From HRBIN30 sp964534275 (GTDB lineage: Bacteria; Desulfobacterota; Binatia; HRBIN30), in NCBI GenBank assembly GCA_964534275.1, contig CAZHQG010000052.1:1-14366 (forward strand): DNA of 14,366 nt, written 5' to 3'. The translations under genes were made by a program, and so were the position numbers. Below the pieces are notes generated by a model, which made no database searches, was not told the DNA's origin, and saw only the letters and a list, made by a program, of their open reading frames with translations. Positions 1 to 6,077 of the stretch are shown here, piece after piece; position 1 is the first letter of the stretch, and every line of letters starts with the position of its first letter.

Positions 1-347
1 CCGCATTGCTGGGGTTACCCGTGGCCGCAGCGTGCACGGCTGCCGGCTTTGCTCACCCCCATCCTTGGGTCGCTACGTTGCTGTTGAGCGCTGCGGCTGG
101 TTGCGCGGCGCTGTCCGTTGCCCCGGCGTGGGCGGTTTGCTCTGCGATCGGTGGTCGCCACGCGGGCACGGTCACCGGCGCGATGAACATGTTCGGCAAC
201 TTAGGCGGCGCGTTGAACGGAGTCGTCGTCGGATGGAGTCGCGACGCCTTCGGCTCTTGGGCGCTGCCGCTGCTCTCGATGGCGGCCGCCTACGGCGCGG
301 CTGCGATTCTCTGGACAGTGATCCGTGCGCCAGCGAAGCGAGCGTAG
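1..347 (+). CDS. MFS transporter, C-terminal fragment (5' end outside window)
   Basis: The frame is open from the left edge and stops at TAG 345-347, so only about 114 C-terminal residues are visible. They contain two to three hydrophobic membrane segments. Between them lies a Gly/Asn-rich stretch (GAMNMFGNLGGALNG) typical of the second-half helices of major facilitator superfamily permeases, especially the anion/organic-acid symporter group, where a related SG-MN-xGN-xGG pattern recurs. The protein ends in a short basic tail (RAPAKRA), as expected for a cytoplasmic C-terminus. It would act in the inner membrane, moving a small solute. The substrate cannot be read from this fragment. The gene converges on the htrA-like gene across a 341-bp gap. 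The MFS assignment is fairly sure; the subfamily is a guess. Confidence 0.82.
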   Translation, partial: ALLGLPVAAACTAAGFAHPHPWVATLLLSAAAGCAALSVAPAWAVCSAIGGRHAGTVTGAMNMFGNLGGALNGVVVGWSRDAFGSWALPLLSMAAAYGAAAILWTVIRAPAKRA

Positions 348-385
348 TCCGGCTTTATTGGCCGTGGGCGCAGGAGCAACCCGTT

Positions 386-434
386 CCTACGCGACGTAGC
401 CCTCGTTGCTTCGTACGACGAGCGGACGCGTAGG
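386..434. repeat. Two-tier inverted repeat in the convergent gap
   Basis: CCTACGCG at 386-393 is the exact reverse complement of CGCGTAGG at 427-434. Nested inside, CTCGT (402-406) pairs with ACGAG (418-422). The result is an 8-bp outer stem, an asymmetric internal loop (8 and 4 nt), a 5-bp inner stem and an 11-nt loop. It begins 39 bp after the MFS stop codon and could fold in RNA from either strand. No U-tract follows, so it is not a classical intrinsic terminator. It may end or protect the MFS transcript (inference). Confidence 0.4.
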
Positions 435-617
435 CCGGGCATCTCGGCGGCTTGCAAGCGAAGGCAGATGCGCGAGGACAGCGACGCTGGTACGCGTGAG
501 CATCGCGGGTGCTCCGGAGATCCTGCACCGCGCGCCTGGCAAGCTCGACCTTCCGCAGCGCCGCAAGGCTGGACTGACCCTGCATGCCGGCGCGGACAGT
601 CACCGTGGGCTTTCCCG

Positions 618-645
618 TGTGCCCGCAGGTTCCGGGATGGGCACA
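618..645. terminator. Candidate 3'-end hairpin of the htrA-like transcript
   Basis: TGTGCCC (618-624) is perfectly complementary to GGGCACA (639-645), giving a 7-bp GC-rich stem that a G-T pair could extend by one, around a 12-14 nt loop. It lies 43 bp beyond the htrA-like stop codon (689-691) on the transcribed minus strand. No T-run follows on either strand. It is therefore at best a Rho-linked or processing hairpin rather than a textbook intrinsic terminator. Confidence 0.3.
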
Positions 646-688
646 AAGCTCTCGGGCGCCGCGGTGGCAGCGACGGGCAAGGCCCAAG

Positions 689-2086
689 TTACGGCTCGTC
701 CGCTTCCCGTTGAAGGAGTTCGTACCCGCTTGCTTGTCCGCGCTGTACGAGCAGCAAGACGGAGTCGCCCGCGCTGGCCAGCGCCCGCTCGCACGCGGCT
801 GCGGAATTGACGGGCGTGCGGTCGACCTGTCGGATCACATCGCCAACTTGCAAGCCACTGCGGTCGGCCGGGCTGCCAGGAAGAATCTCCCGAATGAAGG
901 CGCCACGCACGCCGCGGGGAATACGAAAGCGCGAAGCCAACTGCGGTGTGAGATCCGTGAGCACGAGCCCCCAGGTGCGAGCCGCCGAACGGCTGGTCTC
1001 TTGGACGGCTTCTTCTGGCGACTCGCCAATGGTGACTTGCAGCGAGCGCTCCTTGCCGTCGCGCAGCAACAACACTGAAACGGTACGCCCAACTGGAAGC
1101 TCGGCAATGCGGGCCGACAATTGCCGGCTTTCTTCGATGGGCACTCCATTGAATTCCACGATCACGTCGCCACGGCGAATGCCGGCGCGAGCGGCGGGAC
1201 TTCCTGGTTCCACTTCCACGACCAGGGCTCCGCGCGGACGGTCGAGCCCGAACGACTCGGTCATGTCCGACGTGACATCTTGAATCGATACGCCCAGCCA
1301 GCCGCGAATGACTCGCCCGTGTTCCCGTAGCTCGTCGATGACTTTTTTGGCGAGGTTGATCGGAATTGCGAAGCCGATCCCGATGCTTCCGCCACTGCGG
1401 CTGAAAATGGCCGAGTTGATGCCCACGACTTCTCCGCGCAGGTTCAGCAAAGGCCCCCCGGAATTGCCGGGATTGATGGAGGCATCGGTCTGGATGAAGT
1501 CGTCGTAGGGTCCAGCGCCGATGACACGGTCCTTTGCGCTCACGATGCCAGCCGTGACGGTAGAAGCCAGCCCAAAGGGATTCCCCACCGCAACGACCCA
1601 GTCGCCGACTTCCAAAGCGTCCGAATCCCCCAGCTTGGCCACCGGCAGCGGACTCTTTGGACGGATCTTGAGCAGTGCAATGTCCGTTTTCTGGTCCACG
1701 CCGACAACGCGGGCCTCGTACTCCTCTCGAGTCGACAAGCGCACGCGGATTTGCTGGGCCAACGCAATCACGTGCGCGTTCGTGACCACGTATCCGTCGC
1801 TCGAGATGATAAAACCCGAGCCCAGGCTTTGTTGGCGCTGTGCCCGGTAAGGAAGGCCGGGGCCAAAGAACTGCCGGAAGAAATCTTCCACTGGATCGCC
1901 GGTGGACCCGGGAACACGCACCACACGGGTAGAAAAAATGTTGACCACTACGGGACGTGCCGCCTTTGCCACGGAAGCAAAACTTTCCGGCACGGAAGCG
2001 ATGCCACGCGTGGGGCGGGGAGACACCGCGGCAATTACGACCGCGAGCGGGAGGGCGAAGGTGAGTGCGAAGGAACGTGTACGCAT
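689..2086 (-). CDS. HtrA/DegP-DegQ-type periplasmic serine protease with two PDZ domains
   Basis: This is a 465-residue protein read from ATG at 2086. It opens with a basic, hydrophobic leader (MRTRSFALTFALPLAVV) that fits Sec export to the periplasm. The trypsin-like domain (about 35-250) carries the full catalytic triad: His105 in TNAHV, Asp135 in KTDIALLKI and Ser209 in GNSGGPL. PDZ1 spans roughly 262-350 and PDZ2 roughly 368-458. Two PDZ domains match the DegP/DegQ class rather than DegS. The family degrades or chaperones misfolded envelope proteins, including unassembled outer-membrane barrels. An upstream in-frame ATG at 2128 would add 14 residues before the leader. I prefer 2086 because the signal peptide starts there and a good -10 hexamer touches the upstream ATG. 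The gene is divergent from tamB-like and Omp85, which fits a role in barrel quality control. The family call is very safe; choosing degP over degQ is not. Confidence 0.95.
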   Translation of the reverse strand: MRTRSFALTFALPLAVVIAAVSPRPTRGIASVPESFASVAKAARPVVVNIFSTRVVRVPGSTGDPVEDFFRQFFGPGLPYRAQRQQSLGSGFIISSDGYVVTNAHVIALAQQIRVRLSTREEYEARVVGVDQKTDIALLKIRPKSPLPVAKLGDSDALEVGDWVVAVGNPFGLASTVTAGIVSAKDRVIGAGPYDDFIQTDASINPGNSGGPLLNLRGEVVGINSAIFSRSGGSIGIGFAIPINLAKKVIDELREHGRVIRGWLGVSIQDVTSDMTESFGLDRPRGALVVEVEPGSPAARAGIRRGDVIVEFNGVPIEESRQLSARIAELPVGRTVSVLLLRDGKERSLQVTIGESPEEAVQETSRSAARTWGLVLTDLTPQLASRFRIPRGVRGAFIREILPGSPADRSGLQVGDVIRQVDRTPVNSAAACERALASAGDSVLLLVQRGQASGYELLQREADEP

Positions 2087-2104
2087 GACCAGGAATTGGC
2101 GCGC

Positions 2105-2134
2105 TTGGCTAGCAGCGTGTGGGCGCATATTCTA
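2105..2134. promoter_or_regulatory. Overlapping divergent promoter candidates (htrA-like / tamB-like)
   Basis: On the plus strand TTGGCT (2105-2110) and TATTCT (2128-2133) are 17 bp apart. Each matches four of six sigma-70 consensus positions, and a transcript would start about 25 nt before the tamB-like ATG. On the minus strand the same bases read TAGAAT (2134-2129), five of six for a -10 element, with no convincing -35. Its transcript would start near 2122, about 36 nt before the htrA-like ATG at 2086. The two -10 elements share 2129-2133, so the two promoters should exclude each other if both are real. The hexamers are seen; promoter activity is inferred. Confidence 0.35.
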
Positions 2135-2164
2135 GCGGCCGGGTTGCTCGGTGGCCGAGGTGGA

Positions 2165-5100
2165 ATGGAATTCAATCGCTTCATGCGTACGCCGAAACAC
2201 GGGACCGCTCCAAAAGGCTCGATCGGCACGTTTCTCTTGCTGATTGCTGCAGCTCTGGGCCTGATGGTGGTTGCCATCCTCGCAGCCGCTCTCGCGGGGC
2301 GAGGGTGGCTCGAGCGTCGGCTTTCCGAGGCACTGTTGCACGAGCTTAGCTTGGCCACCGGAGAACGTTGCGCTGCCGAGCCCATTTCCGTCGGGCTCCG
2401 AGGGCAACTTTCCGTGCGGCAACTCCGGTGTGGAGATGCCCTCACGTCGGAGAGTGCCGACGCGGGCATCGATTGGTGGGCAACGATCCGAGCCTTGGAG
2501 CCACAATTGTGGCTGCGGGTGCGAGGGGCTGTTGTCGACCTGAGCGCACTGGCGGCGCCTCGCAAGGGGGAGCCTGCCAAGGAAAAGGCACCAATTGCAG
2601 TGCCCGCACCGTTGCGGAGCATCCGCCTTGCCGTCGAATGCGAGACGGTACGGCTGCGTTTGGCCTATGGGCATTACCCAGCCGATTTATCGCTTGGCGA
2701 CGTGACTCTCGACACGCACGTCGCCTTTGGGAATCCCGTTCGGGTGCGCGCGCGCGTTACCGCCAACCAGGTTCGCTGGAAGCGCGGGGGGCACGATGTG
2801 GCCCTCGACTCCATTGGTGCGCAGTTGAACTGGGATGAAGGTCAACCGCTCCACCTCGTGGAGGCGCGGCTCCTCGGGCCGAGCGCCGACCTTTGGTTCC
2901 GAAGCAAAGAAGCGGGGCAAGGGCGCGTGCAAGGAGTACTGGAGGCGAGAGTGCTTGCGGCGTTCGTGGAGGATGTTCCACCGATTGGCGGGCAGCTTCG
3001 GGTGGTCGGATCGCTGCTCGGAAGTCTCGACGATCCCACGGTGGATTTGCTGCTGCGACTGGACGACGGGGTGTGGAACCGCCTAACGAATGCCCGTTTG
3101 CGGGCACGGTTTGTCCGCCGCGGAACGGCGCTCGGGTTTTCGTCCGTCCGCCTGCACCATGCTGCTGGGTTTGTTGCTGGCGACGTGGGGTTCGATCTGG
3201 ACAAGCCTGCCAAACTCCGAGTTGACGGGAGTGCCGTGCTCCGGGAGCCTGTACAAGTGCTGCGGATCCTCGGGATCGAGACCCCACCACGCCAGCTCGA
3301 TCGCGTTGCTGGTCACTTCGAACTTGGCGGAGTGCTGGAACCCCTGGCGTTCGAGTGGACGGCAAATGGACGGGTTGCCGTGCAGCTCGTGGCGGAGGCA
3401 GGAGCGGCTGCTCTCCCGCTCGACTGGACCGCGAAGGGCAAATTTACCGAGCACGACGGCGAGGTCGTTGGGAGCGCACGATCGCGGGACACCATCCATG
3501 CACAGGTGGAACACCGCTGGAGCAAGTCCCGCTTCGGCGGCACCGCGGAGGTGGAGGTCACGGACCTGCACGGCATCGCTGCGTATGTAGGACAGGCTGT
3601 ACGGCAGCTTGGACTGTCCGGGGCGGTGCGTGCTGCCTCTCAGTGGAGCAACCATCCCCGGGAGGAACTCCGCGTGTCTGCCAATGCGCGAGAAATTACG
3701 GTGCTGGGCGACGCATTGCGCGACTTCGACTGTACGGCAACGTTGCAAGGTGCGACGCAGTGGGAGATCGGGCCTTGCCGCGGCCGCGACCGCACGGGTG
3801 GTGCGGTGGGAATCGAAGGCACGTGGAATCTAGCGGACGAAAACCGACGGCGGTGGAAAGTCGAGGCCGAGCAAGTGTCCGCGGAAGTGCTGGCGGGTGT
3901 TGCCGCGGCAGCTACGGGCGTGGTGCTCCCGATTTCCCGGGGGCGAGTGAACGGTTCGGTAGAGTTCCGCGGGGCACCGGCCAGTGGCATGGTCGCCAAC
4001 GTCGAAGTGCGGCAGTTCCGCTTGTATCGCGAGCCGATTTCCTTGCTGCGAATCGAGCTGGCGAACGAGCGCGGGCACTGGCAACTGGCTTCGGAGCTTG
4101 CACGGCGCGACGGGGCGGAGCGGCTGACGCTGCGCGCCCGCGGCCAGGGTGAGCGCATCGAGGAAGCAGTACTCAGGGGCGACCCAATTGCGTTAAGTGG
4201 TATCGTTGGGTTGGGGCAGCATGGCGCACAAGGGAATGTGGAAGTCTCCGGCGAGTGGTCGGGGCCGCTTTGGTCGCCCCTTGGGGACCTGCGGGTGACC
4301 GGTCGTGCCCTCCGTTTTCGTGATTTGCAGGTGGGCGACGCCGAGCTGCAGATCGCCTTCCAGCGTGACGTGTGGCAGGGCCGCCTGGAAAGCTTCGGGG
4401 GTCGGCTTCAAGCGACTGTACAGGTGCTGCCACGGAGTCCGTATCCGTTCGAGGTCCGGTTGAGTGTTGCCGATCTCACGGTCGAGCCAAGCAATGGCCA
4501 AAGGTTTCAGGTGAACGTAACCGCCCGATCGGAAGCAAGCGGCCGATTGTGGCCTTGGCAGCTGCAACGTGCCGACTTGTGGGCGGAACGTCTTGTGGTC
4601 GTGCGCGATCCCTACCAGTTAGCGGCCGCAACTCCGGTGCACGCGAGTTTCGACGGCGTGCGGTTCCAGTTAGAGCCGGTCGAGCTCGTGAGCGCTGGTT
4701 CGCGCGTGCGCATCGCCGGAGGTGGCAGCGTGTCCGGCAATTGGAACTTCGCGCTCGATGGATCCTTGGACCTCAAGTTGTTCGAACTCCTCGGGCCGCC
4801 CTTGTTGGAGGTGGATGGGGTGGCCAACGTGGGTGCACGAGTTTCGCGGGACGAGAGCGGTGGTTGGCATGGAGAGGGAAGCGTGGTCTGGAGCAATGGC
4901 ACACTCGAGATCGAGGGACTGCCACCGTTGGCGAATGTGAACTTCACGGCCAAGCTCGTGAACGAGGAACTGCGAGACGCTGTGTTGAGCGCTGAAGCCG
5001 GCGGTGGGCGCCTGCGTTTGTCGGGCAGCGCACACGCTTTGCACGGCCCGGCCGTGGAGTGGCACCTGGAGGAAGTTGCTGCAATGTGGGTCGAGGATGT

Positions 5101-6055
5101 AGAGGCGCGAGTGTCCGGGCAGGGGACGATTAGTGGACCATGGGACAATGTGCTCGTAGCCGGCGACATCCGAGTCGAGAATGCCGTCTACGATCGCAAC
5201 CTGGCTCTGGGTGACCTACTTCGCTGGCTTCAGGAACGGTTGTTTGCGCCTCGGCAAGTCGTGGAGCGGAGGGGACGGTCGCCCGTGGCGCTGAACCTCC
5301 AGATTTACTCGCCTGGCAACGTGTACGTGGATAATAACCTTGCCAAGGTGGAGTTTTGGCTGGACTTGTGGGTGCGAGGCAACGCGGCGGACCCACTTGT
5401 TGGAGGCCGCATCGGAGTGCTGGACGGGGAAGTCAACGTACAGGGAAGGACGTTTACCGTTACTGGTGGTGCAATCGAATTTCGCGATCCGGCGTCGCGC
5501 ACGCCCTGGCTCCAGTTGAGCGCCGAAACGCGCATTCGCTCCGCACAGGGCGAGTACCAAATCGGGGTGCTCGTAACCGGCCAAGCCGACCGCCCACGCA
5601 TACAGTTTTCTGCCGACGACCCTTCGCTGGCACCCGACGACATCGTCAGCTTGATTGCCATCGGGCGCACCCGGTCGGCTGTGGGATCTGGCGGATTTTC
5701 TCCGGCTGGTGCTGCCCTCGCTTTGCTGCCGAAGCGCGAGGCCGAAGAGCGAATTCAACGCTGGCTGGCGGTGGACCGTTTCGAAGTATCGGCAACGCAA
5801 GCGCGCGACACCGGGGCGGTGGAGCCTCGGGTGACCATCGGCAAAGAACTGAGCGAACGGCTGTACGCTTCGGTTTGGACCAGTGTCGGTGCGCAAAGCC
5901 GGCAAGCCGTACAATTGGAGTACCGATTGACGCGCCGCGTCTCCCTTCTTGGCACGTGGGAGAGCGGCACAGCCGAAACCGCCGGAGCATTCGGCGGGGA
6001 CGTCAAATTCCGGATGGAATTTTTACGTGCGCCGTTTTCCCTGTTATGCCCGTGA
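2165..6055 (+). CDS. tamB: TamB-like translocation/assembly protein (AsmA-like, TamB/DUF490 C-terminal domain)
   Basis: The protein has 1296 residues, close to the roughly 1,260 of E. coli TamB. A single N-terminal membrane helix (about 19-44) follows a short basic segment, anchoring it in the inner membrane. The rest is a long run of alternating beta-strand sequence expected to form the periplasmic hydrophobic groove of this family. The C-terminal domain is recognisable from about residue 960, with motifs such as SPGNVYVDNNLAKVEF (from about 1049), GGRIGVLDGEVNVQGRTF and APDDIVSLIAIGRTRSA. TamB-family proteins span the periplasm, partner an Omp85 protein, and are implicated in barrel assembly and phospholipid transport. 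The start at 2165 is chosen because GAGG (2157-2160) precedes it and a membrane anchor follows; 2183 is an alternative. The open frame runs 138 codons further upstream, but that part is antisense to the htrA-like gene. The Omp85 gene follows after 22 bp, so the pair is probably one operon. Gene order is the reverse of E. coli tamA-tamB. Confidence 0.92.
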   Translation: MEFNRFMRTPKHGTAPKGSIGTFLLLIAAALGLMVVAILAAALAGRGWLERRLSEALLHELSLATGERCAAEPISVGLRGQLSVRQLRCGDALTSESADAGIDWWATIRALEPQLWLRVRGAVVDLSALAAPRKGEPAKEKAPIAVPAPLRSIRLAVECETVRLRLAYGHYPADLSLGDVTLDTHVAFGNPVRVRARVTANQVRWKRGGHDVALDSIGAQLNWDEGQPLHLVEARLLGPSADLWFRSKEAGQGRVQGVLEARVLAAFVEDVPPIGGQLRVVGSLLGSLDDPTVDLLLRLDDGVWNRLTNARLRARFVRRGTALGFSSVRLHHAAGFVAGDVGFDLDKPAKLRVDGSAVLREPVQVLRILGIETPPRQLDRVAGHFELGGVLEPLAFEWTANGRVAVQLVAEAGAAALPLDWTAKGKFTEHDGEVVGSARSRDTIHAQVEHRWSKSRFGGTAEVEVTDLHGIAAYVGQAVRQLGLSGAVRAASQWSNHPREELRVSANAREITVLGDALRDFDCTATLQGATQWEIGPCRGRDRTGGAVGIEGTWNLADENRRRWKVEAEQVSAEVLAGVAAAATGVVLPISRGRVNGSVEFRGAPASGMVANVEVRQFRLYREPISLLRIELANERGHWQLASELARRDGAERLTLRARGQGERIEEAVLRGDPIALSGIVGLGQHGAQGNVEVSGEWSGPLWSPLGDLRVTGRALRFRDLQVGDAELQIAFQRDVWQGRLESFGGRLQATVQVLPRSPYPFEVRLSVADLTVEPSNGQRFQVNVTARSEASGRLWPWQLQRADLWAERLVVVRDPYQLAAATPVHASFDGVRFQLEPVELVSAGSRVRIAGGGSVSGNWNFALDGSLDLKLFELLGPPLLEVDGVANVGARVSRDESGGWHGEGSVVWSNGTLEIEGLPPLANVNFTAKLVNEELRDAVLSAEAGGGRLRLSGSAHALHGPAVEWHLEEVAAMWVEDVEARVSGQGTISGPWDNVLVAGDIRVENAVYDRNLALGDLLRWLQERLFAPRQVVERRGRSPVALNLQIYSPGNVYVDNNLAKVEFWLDLWVRGNAADPLVGGRIGVLDGEVNVQGRTFTVTGGAIEFRDPASRTPWLQLSAETRIRSAQGEYQIGVLVTGQADRPRIQFSADDPSLAPDDIVSLIAIGRTRSAVGSGGFSPAGAALALLPKREAEERIQRWLAVDRFEVSATQARDTGAVEPRVTIGKELSERLYASVWTSVGAQSRQAVQLEYRLTRRVSLLGTWESGTAETAGAFGGDVKFRMEFLRAPFSLLCP

Positions 6056-6064
6056 GCGCTAACA

Positions 6065-6070
6065 GCGAGG
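6065..6070 (+). promoter_or_regulatory. Ribosome binding site fixing a GTG start for the Omp85 gene
   Basis: GCGAGG lies seven bases before GTG 6078-6080. The nearby in-frame ATG at 6090 has GGAGG directly against it with no spacer, which is too close to work. This supports GTG 6078 as the start and reinitiation from the tamB-like gene that ends at 6055. Confidence 0.5.
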
Positions 6071-6077
6071 GCCGATC

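Larger units (their letters stand above)
348..688. other. Convergent intergenic region, no supported gene
   Basis: This 341-bp stretch lies between the 3' ends of the MFS gene (+) and the htrA-like gene (-). Several overlapping open frames cross it on both strands, but none has a plausible start with a ribosome binding site. Their translations are Arg/Ala/Cys-rich with no recognisable domain, as expected for GC-rich shadow frames. Two inverted repeats are visible, one around 386-434 and one at 618-645. Neither is followed by a T-run. I see nothing else, and no tRNA- or rRNA-like sequence. Confidence 0.6.

Noticed and set aside
406..810. 134-codon plus-strand frame in the convergent gap
   Set aside because: It runs into the htrA-like 3' end on the opposite strand, lacks a ribosome binding site and has no recognisable motif.
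1751..2164. 138-codon N-terminal extension of the tamB-like frame
   Set aside because: It lies antisense to the htrA-like coding region, has a low-complexity charged translation with no export or membrane feature, and the membrane anchor plus a GAGG site favour 2165.
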